Positions 21,646 to 30,689 are shown, counted from the first letter of the stretch. The stretch: DNA of 64,000 bases from CAZZHG01 sp964653655 (GCA_964653655.1 CAZZHG010000008.1:14201-78200), one strand, 5' to 3'. The notes: a model not told the origin generated them from the letters alone. Made by a program: numbers and translations.

Positions 21646-22421
21646 AGTGGCTCTTCGCAGCGCTGGCACTTGCCGGCTGCGCGAAGCCGGCCTCCACGGG
21701 AAGAACGTGGATTGATACCGGCGACGGCGACGTTCAGCTGGTGGCCTATACCGTCGAGAACGGAACCGCTCTGATCGAAGGGGACATCGACATCGGCCCC
21801 GTCGAGCAGGCCGAGCGAAACGCGGTCTACACTCCCCACGAAGCGAAGACGGCCATCGTCCACAGAACGACTTCCGGCAACTGGCCGAAGAAGACCATTC
21901 CGTACGTAATCGATCCGAAACTGCCGAAACCCGAGCGCGTGCGTGAAGCCATCGCCCATTGGCATCTCAAAACGCCCATCCGCTTCGTCGCGCGAACCAC
22001 CCATGCCGATTACGTCGAGTTCGCCCCCGTCGAGAAGGGCTGTTCGTCGCCCGTGGGGCGCCGGTTCGGAAAGCAAACGGTCAAGCTCAGCGAAAAATGC
22101 GGGCGAGGAAGCGTGATCCACGAGATCGGCCACACCGTAGGCCTATGGCACGAGCAGAGCCGCTCGGATCGGGACAAGTACATCAAGATCCTTTGGGACA
22201 ACATCGAGGACGATAAGAAAGACAACTTCCAGACTCACGTGGTGAATGGAAAAGACGTGGGGAGCTACGACTTCGATTCCATGATGCACTACAGCCAGTA
22301 CGCCTTCTCAAAAAACAAGAAGCCGACCCTCGAGCGCATCGACGGCAAAAAGGCCGCCTTCGGCCAGTACAGGTCCCTTAGCCTCCTCGACGTCGCGGCC
22401 GTAATCCAGCTCTACAAGTAA
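21642..22421 (+). CDS. Astacin-family (M12A) metalloprotease, lipoprotein, copy 2
   Basis: 259 residues from a TTG at 21642 that overlaps the previous stop; GAGGAG lies eight bases upstream within the preceding gene. Lipobox LAGC (C13). The zinc motif HEIGHTVGLWHEQSRSDRD (H160, E161, H164, H170) and the Met-turn SMMHYSQYA are complete. It is clearly a tandem duplicate of the preceding gene, keeping the same VEN/VIDPxLPxPxRVR framework. It is likely an envelope-tethered endopeptidase. The gene ends exactly where the convergent rsgA ends. Confidence 0.92.
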   Translation: MKWLFAALALAGCAKPASTGRTWIDTGDGDVQLVAYTVENGTALIEGDIDIGPVEQAERNAVYTPHEAKTAIVHRTTSGNWPKKTIPYVIDPKLPKPERVREAIAHWHLKTPIRFVARTTHADYVEFAPVEKGCSSPVGRRFGKQTVKLSEKCGRGSVIHEIGHTVGLWHEQSRSDRDKYIKILWDNIEDDKKDNFQTHVVNGKDVGSYDFDSMMHYSQYAFSKNKKPTLERIDGKKAAFGQYRSLSLLDVAAVIQLYK

Positions 22422-23531
22422 TTACTTTTTCGGTTCGGGATCTTTTTTGCTTTTGATGTGCTTTCGCATGCTCACCGCGGAGCTGCGCCACTTCTTGCGC
22501 TCGTCGGAGGCGAACGCCTTGTCGTGCTTACGCCGATCGGCGGCCTGCTCGCGCTGCAATTTCTGATAGCTGTCGAACCGGTCGCGGGAGAGTACACCGG
22601 AAGCAATCGCCGCGCGGACCGCGCAGTCGGGCTCCGTCTGGTGCTGGCAATTGGTGAAGCGGCACGCAAGCCCCAGCTCCTCCACCTCGGAGAAAAGTGT
22701 CTGCAAACCTTCGTCCTGATCCCAGAGGTGAAGCTCGCGCATCCCGGGAGTGTCGATGATTAGCCCCCCGTTCGGCATTCTGAGAAGAGAGCGCGCGGTA
22801 GTTGCGTGCTTTCCTTTATCGTCGGATTCGCGCGTCTCGCGGGTTTTTTGTTTTTCCCGGCCGAGAAGCTTGTTGATGAGCGTCGACTTTCCGACGCCGG
22901 AGGAACCGAGCAGCACCATCGTTTTTCCGAGGGTCAGGTACTGGTGAATCGCTTCAATCCCTTGCCCGGTTTTCGCGCTCAAGACGTGAATGTCGACGCC
23001 AGGGGCGATACGCGCGAGCTCTTGCAGAACCGGGGACGTATCCTCGACCAAATCGGATTTGGTCAGAAGGATGACGGGCCGGGATCCGCCGTCCCATACG
23101 AGCGCGAGGTAGCGCTCCATGCGCCGGCTATTTAGATCTGCGTTGAGCGACGTCACGAGAAAGGCAATGTCCACGTTCGCACAAAGCACTTGCGGCTCTT
23201 CGGTGGTGCCCGCCGCCTTTCGCACGAGGCAGCTCCTACGGGGAAGAATTTGGCGCAGGTGCGTGCGGCCGTCGGAGCGGATGGGTTCGGCCATCACCCA
23301 GTCGCCCACCGCCGGAAAATCGAGGCGGGTCTCGGCTTCCTTACGCCATTTGCCGGGCAACTCGCCCCAAACGATGCCGGTTCCGAGCCCTTGCACGCGC
23401 CACATGCCGCGCTCTTCTCCCACCACGCGAAGGGGCTTCCATCCCTGAGCAAGTCCTTCGGCCGCTTGCGCCTCGAAGGCTGCGTCCCAACCCAGTTCGG
23501 CGAGCGTTTGAATGTCCGGAGTTTCGTCCAC
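22422..23531 (-). CDS. rsgA: Ribosome small-subunit-dependent GTPase A
   Basis: 369 residues from a GTG start. An N-terminal OB-fold (about 37-95) is followed by a circularly permuted GTPase domain in the order G4 (LLTKSD), G1 (GSSGVGKSTL) and G3 (DTPGM), the diagnostic RsgA arrangement. Then comes a C-terminal zinc knuckle (ACRFTNCQHQTEPDCAV) and a long basic tail. RsgA assists late maturation of the 30S subunit and releases RbfA. The tail after the zinc finger (about 80 residues, rich in K, R, D) is somewhat longer than typical. Confidence 0.95.
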   Translation of the reverse strand: MDETPDIQTLAELGWDAAFEAQAAEGLAQGWKPLRVVGEERGMWRVQGLGTGIVWGELPGKWRKEAETRLDFPAVGDWVMAEPIRSDGRTHLRQILPRRSCLVRKAAGTTEEPQVLCANVDIAFLVTSLNADLNSRRMERYLALVWDGGSRPVILLTKSDLVEDTSPVLQELARIAPGVDIHVLSAKTGQGIEAIHQYLTLGKTMVLLGSSGVGKSTLINKLLGREKQKTRETRESDDKGKHATTARSLLRMPNGGLIIDTPGMRELHLWDQDEGLQTLFSEVEELGLACRFTNCQHQTEPDCAVRAAIASGVLSRDRFDSYQKLQREQAADRRKHDKAFASDERKKWRSSAVSMRKHIKSKKDPEPKK

Positions 23532-23663
23532 CAGCCCAATGTTCTACCTGAGCCGGGCGGTAACCGGCAAACCCGCCGCCCCGCGACTTATTTTGAGGGT
23601 GGCGGAAACAGCGGACTCACCGGCATTTATCAAAGTGACCGGTAACCCAAAAAGGAGGAAAGG

Positions 23664-23843
23664 ATGCGAAACGGAAATCTGAACTGGCGGCTCATTGCTT
23701 TCGGGAACACAGTCCATCCCAGCGCTTTCCCCGCGTTGACGGCCAATCCGTGGGTGCGGGCCAGCCAAAAGGCTGAGTCCGACAAGCGAACCTGGCAGGC
23801 TCTGAGAGAGTTTTTTCGGGAGATTTTCGGCGGCGGCACTTAG
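23664..23843 (+). CDS. Small hypothetical protein (59 aa) upstream of the Dps-like gene
   Basis: An ATG at 23664 follows a near-perfect ribosome site (AAAAAGGAGGAAAGG) and opens a 59-codon frame ending at TAG 23841-23843. The product starts MRNGNLNWRLIAFGNTVHPS and contains AWVRASQ-like and KRTWQALREFFREIFG helices, with four tryptophans and no signal peptide. No family is recognised. It is 27 bases upstream of the Dps-like gene and probably co-transcribed. A minus-strand frame over the same bases has no ribosome site and is not supported. Confidence 0.6.
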   Translation: MRNGNLNWRLIAFGNTVHPSAFPALTANPWVRASQKAESDKRTWQALREFFREIFGGGT

Positions 23844-23870
23844 TGGTATCTATGAGGCAGAGAGGTATTT

Positions 23871-24359
23871 ATGCAATTGAACCCAACGAAAAATGACATC
23901 CCCCAGGAGCTTCGCGCGAAGGTGGTGGAAATCCTGAACGCCCGATTGGTGGAAGCCATCGATTTCCAAGCCCAGGCGAAGCAAGCCCACTGGAACGTGA
24001 AGGGCCCGCATTTTCATTCGCTTCATCTTTTGTTCGACCAGGTCGCGGAAGCGGCCGAGGAAGCCGTCGACGAGATCGCCGAACGGTCGGTCGAGCTCGG
24101 AGGCACTCCGAACGGCACCTTGAAGTACGTCGCTTCGAAGACGCCTCTGCCGGATTATCCGCTCGATATCACGAGCGGCCTTCAGCACGTGCAAGCGCTT
24201 TCGAAATCGGCGGCCGCTTTCGGCAAGAGCCTGCGTAAGGCGATTGACGAGGCGACGGAGTTCCGCGACGCGGACACGGCCGATCTCTTCACGAGCATCT
24301 CCCGTGAAGCGGACAAGTACCTCTGGATGCTCGAAGCGCATCTTCAGGGCGACAAGTAA
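23871..24359 (+). CDS. dps: Dps-family ferritin-like DNA-protection protein
   Basis: 162 residues, a single four-helix ferritin-like domain. The characteristic Dps segments are present: AKQAHWNVKGPHFHSLHLLFD (about 36-56, ferroxidase H and the downstream D) and DTADLFTSISREADKYLWMLEAHL (about 132-155, EADK..W). Dps forms dodecamers that oxidise and store iron and shield DNA under stress. The orthologue name is reasonable, but subfamily assignment is not certain. It is preceded by GAGGCAGAGAGG and a co-oriented 59-residue gene. Confidence 0.9.
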   Translation: MQLNPTKNDIPQELRAKVVEILNARLVEAIDFQAQAKQAHWNVKGPHFHSLHLLFDQVAEAAEEAVDEIAERSVELGGTPNGTLKYVASKTPLPDYPLDITSGLQHVQALSKSAAAFGKSLRKAIDEATEFRDADTADLFTSISREADKYLWMLEAHLQGDK

Positions 24360-24445
24360 TCAAAGTACCCCGCTTCGCCTACGGCTACGCAGGGCGAGCC
24401 TGCCTTAACGATCGAAGGGCGGCTTTCGCTTATGGGAGCTGTGGC

Positions 24446-25165
24446 TCAGGCGGATTTCCCATCGAGTACGATAGGAACCGAAACGAGTTCCGAGACTCCC
24501 TTGGGAGTGGTGACGGCGCGGTAAGCAAGTAGCTCCACGCCGGCCGCTTTCGCTTGCCTTAGCGTTTCGCCGTAGCCCGGGTCGATGGTGTCGGCCGGGG
24601 AGAACGTCCTTCCCTCGGGGCGGTTCACGAAAAAGAGAATCACTCCGCGTTTGCCCTGCTGGACGACTTCCATCAGCTCGCGCAGATGCTTTCTTCCGCG
24701 CTCGGTGACGGAATCGGGAAACAGCACCCGATCGCCTTCGAGAAGCGTCGTGTTCTTCACTTCCACGTACACTTCCTTGCCCCCCTTGAAGGTGAGAAGC
24801 ATGTCGATCCGGGAATTTTCTTTTCCGTACTTCACTTCGCGCTTCATCGTTTCGAAGCCTTCCAGCTCCGGGATGGCGCCGGCGGCGACCGCGCTCTCGA
24901 TGATCATGTTGGGGCGCGCGGTGTTCACGCCGATGAAGCCGCCCTTCGTCTTCGTAAGCTCCCATGTGTAAGCGAGCTTTCTTTCGGGACGCGGGTCGTG
25001 AGTGAGAAGGACGACGTCTCCTTCCTTCCAACACGACTTCATGCTGCCGGTGTTCGCGCAATGAGCGGTGACCAGTTCGCCGTTTGCGAGCGTCACGTCG
25101 GCGAAGAAACGCTGGTAGCGCTTAACGAGGGTGCCGGTGACGAGAGGTTTCGGAAAAGCCCACAT
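24446..25165 (-). CDS. sfsA: DNA/RNA nuclease SfsA
   Basis: 239 residues from an ATG at 25165, which fits the usual SfsA beginning (FPKPLVTGTLVKRYQRFFADV); an earlier ATG would add 22 unusual residues. The family pattern is clear: AHCANTGSM, RKLAYTWEL, GVNTARPN, then the nuclease-like core RIDMLLTF, YVEVKNTTLLEGDRVLFPDSVTERGRKHLREL and FFVNRPEG. SfsA was named for sugar fermentation stimulation and is now regarded as a PD-(D/E)XK-type nuclease. Confidence 0.94.
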   Translation of the reverse strand: MWAFPKPLVTGTLVKRYQRFFADVTLANGELVTAHCANTGSMKSCWKEGDVVLLTHDPRPERKLAYTWELTKTKGGFIGVNTARPNMIIESAVAAGAIPELEGFETMKREVKYGKENSRIDMLLTFKGGKEVYVEVKNTTLLEGDRVLFPDSVTERGRKHLRELMEVVQQGKRGVILFFVNRPEGRTFSPADTIDPGYGETLRQAKAAGVELLAYRAVTTPKGVSELVSVPIVLDGKSA

Positions 25166-25261
25166 GAAGAGGTTTCCTAACTTAGCCGTATTCCACTGTC
25201 CAGTCCGGCGTGAAGGGATCGGGACTTGCATAACCTAGCTTCAATACAAGGAGGCTCTTCG

Positions 25262-25759
25262 ATGAAACTACACGTACTCATCCTTTCGTTGATTGTTGCA
25301 ACTGTGACTTTCGCCGAGACGGACAAAACCACCAATGGTGAGGTTTACCACCGCGCCATCGGCGTACCCTTTTTAGGCATGATGCCGGTCGCGGATCCGG
25401 TGAAAAAGGCGGAAGCGAAACCCGCCGAGCCCGCCAGAGAAGTGGCGGCGCTCTCCGTCGAGCCGGTCTACTTCGAGCTGGATAAAGCGCTCATCGACGC
25501 CGATGGCCGCGCGAAGGTGGCCACCATCGCCGGTTGGCTGAAGGCAAATCCCGACAGTAAGGTGAAGGTGGAAGCCTACACCGATCCTTCAGGTACCGTT
25601 GAGCACAACAAAACGCTCGGCGCGAAACGGGCGGTCGCGATGCAAGCGGCGCTTGCGAAAGAAGGCATCGCCCCAAACCGAGTCATCACCGTGAATCACG
25701 GCGGCAAACCGGTCGAGCGCAAAGCGGTCATCACCGAGTACACGGTACTCGCGGACTAA
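25262..25759 (+). CDS. OmpA-family C-terminal domain protein
   Basis: 165 residues with a signal peptide (MKLHVLILSLIVATVTFA). A linker of about 50 residues, rich in K, A, E and P, leads into an OmpA-like peptidoglycan-binding domain (about 75-165): VEPVYFELDKALIDADGRAKVATIAGWLKANP, VKVEAYTDPSGT, and HNKTLGAKRAVAMQAALAKEGI. The usual 'G(H)TD..G' appears as AYTDPSGT. It is probably periplasmic and peptidoglycan-associated. The start at 25262 is fixed by CAAGGAGG. Confidence 0.88.
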   Translation: MKLHVLILSLIVATVTFAETDKTTNGEVYHRAIGVPFLGMMPVADPVKKAEAKPAEPAREVAALSVEPVYFELDKALIDADGRAKVATIAGWLKANPDSKVKVEAYTDPSGTVEHNKTLGAKRAVAMQAALAKEGIAPNRVITVNHGGKPVERKAVITEYTVLAD

Positions 25760-25777
25760 CTTTGCTAAAATGGGCCC

Positions 25778-26458
25778 GTGGCAAAACCTTCGGGTCGAAA
25801 ATTGAAGTATGCCGATCTTGCGGAAGGCGCGCGCAGTGACTTCCGCAAGATCGGCAAAGTGACGACGGAGTCCGTCTTCAAGGGCTCCGGCCGCCATTGG
25901 GACGAATGGGTAGCCTTACTGAATAAGGCGGGCGCCCGCTCGTGGTCCCACGCGGAAATTGTCTCGTTTCTCAAACGCAAACATAAGCTCGGCCCCTGGT
26001 GGCAGCAGGGAGTTACTTCGGGATACGAGGTCGCCATCGGCCGCCGCGCCGAGGGTCAGGACGCGAAGGGGAAGTACATGGTGACCGCCACCAAGTCGCT
26101 GCCTCGCGGAGCTGCCGCCGTTTGGAACTTCCTGCTCTCAAGGGCCGGACTCGACGTGTGGCTGCAACCCCTCTCGCCCGTACAAATCCGGCCCAAGACC
26201 TCCTTCGAAACGAAGGACGGATTCTACGGCGAAGTGCGAACCGTGGCCCGGGGCCGCCGAGCGAGACTCCAATGGAACGATCCCGAACGGGAAGAGCGCA
26301 CGACGGTCGAGGTGATGCTCGTCGGCAAACCTGGGGGAAAGTCCATTCTGGTTTTCAATCACACCGGCATCGGCGACACGAAAACCCGCGAGCAATTCCG
26401 GTCGCGCTGGCGCAAGGCGGCCGACGAGCTGGGCCAACTGTTTAGTCGACGAGAGTAA
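25778..26458 (+). CDS. DUF4287-like plus SRPBCC domain protein
   Basis: 226 residues from a GTG at 25778. Residues 30-80 (GRHWDEWVALLNKAGARSWSHAEIVSFL, KHKLGPWWQQGVTSGYEVAIGRR) match the DUF4287-type module. Residues 85-226 look like an SRPBCC/START-like domain (TATKSLPRGAAAVWNFL to GTREQFRSRWRKAADELGQL), as in AHSA1-related proteins that bind hydrophobic ligands in a helix-grip cavity. It is cytoplasmic. The last 17 bases overlap the convergent lipoprotein gene. Confidence 0.78.
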   Translation: MAKPSGRKLKYADLAEGARSDFRKIGKVTTESVFKGSGRHWDEWVALLNKAGARSWSHAEIVSFLKRKHKLGPWWQQGVTSGYEVAIGRRAEGQDAKGKYMVTATKSLPRGAAAVWNFLLSRAGLDVWLQPLSPVQIRPKTSFETKDGFYGEVRTVARGRRARLQWNDPEREERTTVEVMLVGKPGGKSILVFNHTGIGDTKTREQFRSRWRKAADELGQLFSRRE

Positions 26459-27161
26459 TCGAAACGGTTTTCTTCTGACGCCCTTCCATGGAGCCGCCCT
26501 TGATGGTCGAAGCGACGGTTCCGGAAACATAGCGAGTGACCGAGACGGTGGCGGGCACGTTGCCCGAGATCAACACGCCTTTCGTATCCGAGGTCTCGGT
26601 ATCGGTGGCGGCGAACGTGTACGCGCCGTCATCGCTATCGGTGCGCTCGAGGGTCGAGCTGACCGTTCCGCTCGTCCAACTGATCCCGAGCCGCACGCCC
26701 TGGCTGGTTCCCGCCGTCCACGTCACTGCCATCGTTTGCCCCTTGGTTTGGCTCGCGCCCGAAGTGGGCGCCGTAACGGCAACCGCCGTGGGCAGCACCG
26801 CCGTCGACGTGTGAGACTCGGTCTCCGAGCGTTTGAAGATGACGGTGTAAGTGGCGCCCGGAGTGTAGGCGAGATCGTCCGTCGAGTACTCGACCATTCC
26901 GAGAAGGTCCGTCGTCTTGGAAAGCTCGACGGTTTGAGTGCCGTCGCTGCAATAAAGCTCGTCCGTGCCACTGAGCTCGAGATAGGTACCAAGCCCGCCC
27001 CCTACCCGCAGTGAAACCACGCAAGCCGCCGAACCGCTGGAGTCGCCCTCCACCGCGGCGACCATGTAAATCTCGCTGGTCGCGATCGCCCCCGACAGAC
27101 TCTTCGCACAACCCACCAGGACAAACACCAAAGCCAAGCACGCACCTAAAAAGCGTTTCAT
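26442..27161 (-). CDS. Lipoprotein with beta-sandwich (Kre9/KNH-like) domain
   Basis: 239 residues with lipobox LVGC (C18). The mature region is strongly beta-rich and Ser/Thr-rich, with TAPTSGASQTKGQTMAVTWT and a following ISWTSG that resemble the 'P..G..w..g..v.I.W' signature of Kre9/KNH-like beta-sandwich modules; this is a weak match. It is probably surface or periplasmic. AGGAGG precedes the ATG. Confidence 0.72.
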   Translation of the reverse strand: MKRFLGACLALVFVLVGCAKSLSGAIATSEIYMVAAVEGDSSGSAACVVSLRVGGGLGTYLELSGTDELYCSDGTQTVELSKTTDLLGMVEYSTDDLAYTPGATYTVIFKRSETESHTSTAVLPTAVAVTAPTSGASQTKGQTMAVTWTAGTSQGVRLGISWTSGTVSSTLERTDSDDGAYTFAATDTETSDTKGVLISGNVPATVSVTRYVSGTVASTIKGGSMEGRQKKTVSITLVD

Positions 27162-27458
27162 GAATCCCTCCTGTATTTTTAGGTTAGCTTCTGGGCCGGT
27201 GCGGCCTCCATAGATCTTGGATCAAAGCGATCCATCGGCGGATCGCCGCCTAAGCTCAGGATTCGGCCTTTGCTATCGCGGCCCGTCCTTCGCGTGCCGT
27301 TTTCGGCGTACAACCTCTAAGAATTATCGAATTTGCTTGGCCTGAAGCTTTTTAGCTTGGAGCTACGGAGGGCATTCTTCTTTTGCTATCTAAAAGGAGA
27401 TGGAGGCTTGCCATTCGTAGCTCTCACGAAACGCCGGAGGCGTTCGGAGAGCGAAGAA

Positions 27459-27543
27459 TGGTGCTCGGTGAGAGATTCGAACTCTCACAGGTTTCCCTAC
27501 ACGGTCCTGAGCCGTGCGCGTCTACCAATTCCGCCAACCGAGC
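27459..27543 (-). tRNA. tRNA-Leu (anticodon CAG)
   Basis: On the minus strand a complete cloverleaf is readable: acceptor GCTCGGT/ACCGAGC, D arm GCG...CGC with GGTAGA, anticodon stem CACGG/CCGTG around loop CTCAGGA (anticodon CAG, reading CUG), a 12-base variable arm as expected for a class II tRNA, T arm GAGAG-TTCGAAT-CTCTC, discriminator A, and an encoded CCA. A hairpin AACGCC-GGA-GGCGTT (27430-27444), flanked by CTCTC/GAGAG, lies just downstream and may aid 3' processing or termination. Confidence 0.97.
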
Positions 27544-27651
27544 CTATAAAGGAAGCGGTCTTCGAACGCGGGCTTGCCGGGTTCGATTACAGGAATTAGG
27601 TATTTAACTGTTTCAAAAAGCCTTGTCCAGAAAAGGAACGCGCGGGACCAA

Positions 27652-28341
27652 GTGAAAAGAAAGGGTTTTTTCATCTCCTTCGAGGGAGGAGAGGGGACTG
27701 GAAAGTCCACTCAACTGCGCCTTCTTACGGCCTGGCTGAAAGACCACGCCCAGGCCCCGGTGGTTACCCTGGAACCCGGGGGCACCCCAATTGGCGAGAA
27801 AATCCGCGATCTTCTCCTGGACCCGAACAACGGCCGGTTAGTCCCGCGGGCGGAGCTCCTCCTTTATGTGGCCGACCGGGCCCAGCACGTCGAGGAACTG
27901 ATCCAGCCGAAACTCGAAGCCGGCGCCATCGTGGTCTGCGACCGCTACGCCGACAGCTCCCTCGTGTACCAAGGCATCTGCCGGAAGCTCGGCGAAGCCC
28001 GGGTCCAAGACCTGAACCGCTTCGCGACCGGCAATCTCTTTCCCGATCTCACGGTCGTGCTAGACCTGCCCGAATCCATCGGCCTCAAACGCATCCGCAA
28101 GCGGCTCGAAGACGACATCGCCCTCCACGGCATCCGCCGCCGGGTGAAGCTCGATCGGCTCGAGCGCGAAAAGACGGACTTTCATCGAAACGTCCGAAAG
28201 GGTTTCCTCAAGCTCGCGAAGAAGGAGCCTCGCCGGGTCCGGATACTCGACGCGAGCCAAACCCCCGAAACGGTCTTCGCTCAAGTGACGGAGCTCGTGA
28301 TTCCCGGCCTGAAAAAGAGGGGGCTATGGAAAGACGCGTAG
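27652..28341 (+). CDS. tmk: Thymidylate kinase
   Basis: 229 residues from a GTG at 27652. P-loop FEGGEGTGKSTQ (about 9-20), the LEPGGTPIGEKIR substrate loop, CDRYADSSLVYQG (DRY motif, about 93-105), and a LID region (LEREKTDF) identify TMP kinase, which makes dTDP from dTMP and ATP. It is somewhat longer than E. coli Tmk owing to insertions in the LID area. The last 16 bases overlap the next gene, holB, a common pairing. Confidence 0.95.
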   Translation: MKRKGFFISFEGGEGTGKSTQLRLLTAWLKDHAQAPVVTLEPGGTPIGEKIRDLLLDPNNGRLVPRAELLLYVADRAQHVEELIQPKLEAGAIVVCDRYADSSLVYQGICRKLGEARVQDLNRFATGNLFPDLTVVLDLPESIGLKRIRKRLEDDIALHGIRRRVKLDRLEREKTDFHRNVRKGFLKLAKKEPRRVRILDASQTPETVFAQVTELVIPGLKKRGLWKDA

Positions 28342-29141
28342 GACTGGGGCTACTTGGACTGAGCGGCAATGAAGCGCTTCAGAAGCGGCTCGCGAATTAT
28401 CTAAAAGGGGGCCGCATCCACCCTGCCTTGATTTTGGGTGGTCCCGACCGCGAGGCGAAGTTCCAGCTCGCCCGCAACGTCGCAAAATTTCTCTTATGTC
28501 GTACTTCGGCGGGGCAGGACTTTTGCGATGAGTGCAACGTCTGCCGCCGCATCGAAAAGGAATTGCACCCGGACGTTCTCATTCTCAAGGAAGAGCCGGA
28601 CGAGCCCATCAAAATCGAAATCATCCGGGAAATCATCCATCAGATGGAAGTGAGCCCCATCGAGGCTACCCACAAGATTTGCATCGTGGACGAGTGCCAC
28701 AAGATGAACGTCTCGGCGGCGAACGCCTTTTTGAAAACGCTGGAAGAGCCGGGCGAGAACCGCCTCTTTCTGCTGCTCACTTCAAAGCCCGGGTCGCTGC
28801 TTCCGACGATTACGTCCCGCTGCTTGGAATTTTCGCTAAAACCCGTGGCGGCCGAAACGCAAGCCGCCCTTTCTCCCGAGCAGGCGGACTTGTTCCGGAT
28901 CGCGCTCGAGTGCGGGGATGCGACCGAGTTCATCGGTTCCCTGAAAGAAAAAGACGACGCCGTCCGTTTCGCGCGCTTTCTCCAAAAGAGGTTTCGCGAC
29001 GAGGCCGCCGCCGGTTCCTCCGACGTATTCGAGACGTTCGAGGCCGCCCTAGAGCTCGAGGGCCGTTTGCGTTCAAATGCCAACTACGCTTTAATGGTCG
29101 ACGGTTTCATCCGCACACACTTTTTTTCCGCAGGAGCTTGA
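28326..29141 (+). CDS. holB: DNA polymerase III subunit delta'
   Basis: 271 residues. An AAA+-type clamp-loader subunit: a degenerate P-loop (LILGGPDREAKFQLA) without the usual GxxGxGK, a zinc knuckle (CDECNVCRRIEKELHPDV), the KICIVDECHKMNVSAANAFLKTLEEP Walker-B-like helix pair, and an SRC motif (TSRCLEFSL). The loss of the lysine in the P-loop is normal for delta', the stator of the clamp loader, which does not hydrolyse ATP. It overlaps tmk by 16 bases and is followed by metG with no gap. Confidence 0.92.
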   Translation: MERRVGLGLLGLSGNEALQKRLANYLKGGRIHPALILGGPDREAKFQLARNVAKFLLCRTSAGQDFCDECNVCRRIEKELHPDVLILKEEPDEPIKIEIIREIIHQMEVSPIEATHKICIVDECHKMNVSAANAFLKTLEEPGENRLFLLLTSKPGSLLPTITSRCLEFSLKPVAAETQAALSPEQADLFRIALECGDATEFIGSLKEKDDAVRFARFLQKRFRDEAAAGSSDVFETFEAALELEGRLRSNANYALMVDGFIRTHFFSAGA

Positions 29142-30689
29142 GTGGACCCGTATTACATCACCACTCCCATTTACTACGTCACGGATGCCCCCCACATCGG
29201 GCATCTGTACTGCACGCTCGCGACCGACATCATGGCCCGCTACCGCAAGCTTCGCGGCAACGACGTGTGGTTTCTGACGGGAACCGACGAGCACGGCCAA
29301 AAGATTGAAAAGAAGGCGAAGGAAAACGGCGAGAGTCCGCGCGAGCTCGCCGATCGCGTGGTCGAGCGCTACCGCCACGCCTGGAAAGTTTACGGAGTAG
29401 AGAACGACGACTTCATCCGCACGAGCGAGCCCCGCCACATCAAGGTGGTGCAGGAGCTCGTCGCCCGCCTGATGAAGACGGGCGACATTTATCTCGGCGC
29501 CTACGAAGGGTGGTACTGCGTACCCGACGAGGCGTACTGGACGGAAACGCAAATCGTCGACGGAAAGTGCCCCGATTGCGGGCGTCCGGTCGTGCGGCTC
29601 AAGGAAGAAAGCTACTTCTTCAAGATGTCCGCGTATCAGGACAAGCTGCTTAAGCACATCGAAGAGAATCCGGATTTCATTTTCCCGCAGTCCAGAAAGA
29701 ACGAAGTCCTCGGCTTCATCAAGCAGGGTCTGAAAGACATCAGCATCAGCCGCACCACCATCGAGTGGGGCATCCAGATGCCGCCGGACCCGAAAGCCAC
29801 GAAGTCCCACAAGGTATACGTGTGGTTCGACGCGCTCACCAATTACATTTCCGCTCTCGATCCCTTCACGAAGGGATCCAAGTTCGAGAAGTTCTGGCCC
29901 GAAGCCATTCACGTCGTCGGAAAGGACATTCTGCGCTTTCACGCCGTGTACTGGCCCACGTTCCTCATGGCGCTCGGCCTTCCACTGCCGAAACAGATCG
30001 TCGCTCACGGCTGGCTGACCCTTTCGAACCAGAAAATCGGAAAGTCTCTCGGCAATGCCATCGAGCCCGTAGCGCTTTCGGAAACCATCGGCGTCGACGG
30101 CATGAGATATTTCCTCTTCCGTGAATTCGTCTTCGGACTCGACGGGGAATACTCGGAAGAGACCCTCTACAACCGGGTGAACTCCGATCTCGCCAACGAC
30201 TACGGCAACTGCGTCAGCCGCACCTGCGCGATGATCCAGAAATACTTCGGCGAAGGAGCGTTCGACTTGACCGCTTCCTTGAAGGACGACTCTCCGGTGC
30301 GCGCGGCATGCTTAGAGGCGCCCACTAATTTTCACCGGGAAATGGACAATTGGGCCTACCACAAGGCGCTGGAGTCTCTTTGGAAGGTCGTCTCCGAAGT
30401 GAACAAGTACATCGATTCCAGCGCGCCTTGGACGCTCGCGAAATCGTCGGCGCCCGAGGATAAGGCGAAACTCAGAACGGTCCTCACTCATTGCCACGAG
30501 GCCCTTCGGATAGTTTCGGTGTACCTGCATGCTTTCCTGCCGAACTCGACCAAGAAAGCCTTGGACACGCTCGGCGCGCCTCCCGGACCGAATTGGTTCG
30601 CCGCCGGCGAGTGGGGCAAAGGCCCCGCTCAGGTTCAGGTCACCAAGGGCTTGCCGCTCTTCCCAAGGCTCGAATGGAAAAAAAGCTGA
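29142..30689 (+). CDS. metG: Methionyl-tRNA synthetase
   Basis: 515 residues from a GTG immediately after the holB stop. The class I signatures are PHIGHL (about 17-22, HIGH) and QKIGKSLGN (the KMSKS counterpart, with isoleucine and glycine substitutions). A zinc knuckle with few cysteines (WYCVPDEAYW, GKCPDCGRPV) is present in the connective peptide. There is no C-terminal EMAP/tRNA-binding extension, so it resembles the short T. thermophilus-type enzyme. It attaches methionine to tRNA-Met. The 3' end overlaps tatD by 16 bases. Confidence 0.96.
   Translation: MDPYYITTPIYYVTDAPHIGHLYCTLATDIMARYRKLRGNDVWFLTGTDEHGQKIEKKAKENGESPRELADRVVERYRHAWKVYGVENDDFIRTSEPRHIKVVQELVARLMKTGDIYLGAYEGWYCVPDEAYWTETQIVDGKCPDCGRPVVRLKEESYFFKMSAYQDKLLKHIEENPDFIFPQSRKNEVLGFIKQGLKDISISRTTIEWGIQMPPDPKATKSHKVYVWFDALTNYISALDPFTKGSKFEKFWPEAIHVVGKDILRFHAVYWPTFLMALGLPLPKQIVAHGWLTLSNQKIGKSLGNAIEPVALSETIGVDGMRYFLFREFVFGLDGEYSEETLYNRVNSDLANDYGNCVSRTCAMIQKYFGEGAFDLTASLKDDSPVRAACLEAPTNFHREMDNWAYHKALESLWKVVSEVNKYIDSSAPWTLAKSSAPEDKAKLRTVLTHCHEALRIVSVYLHAFLPNSTKKALDTLGAPPGPNWFAAGEWGKGPAQVQVTKGLPLFPRLEWKKS

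Noticed and set aside
23544..23768. A minus-strand frame near the 59-residue gene
   Set aside because: No ribosome site on that strand, whereas the plus strand has a near-perfect one.
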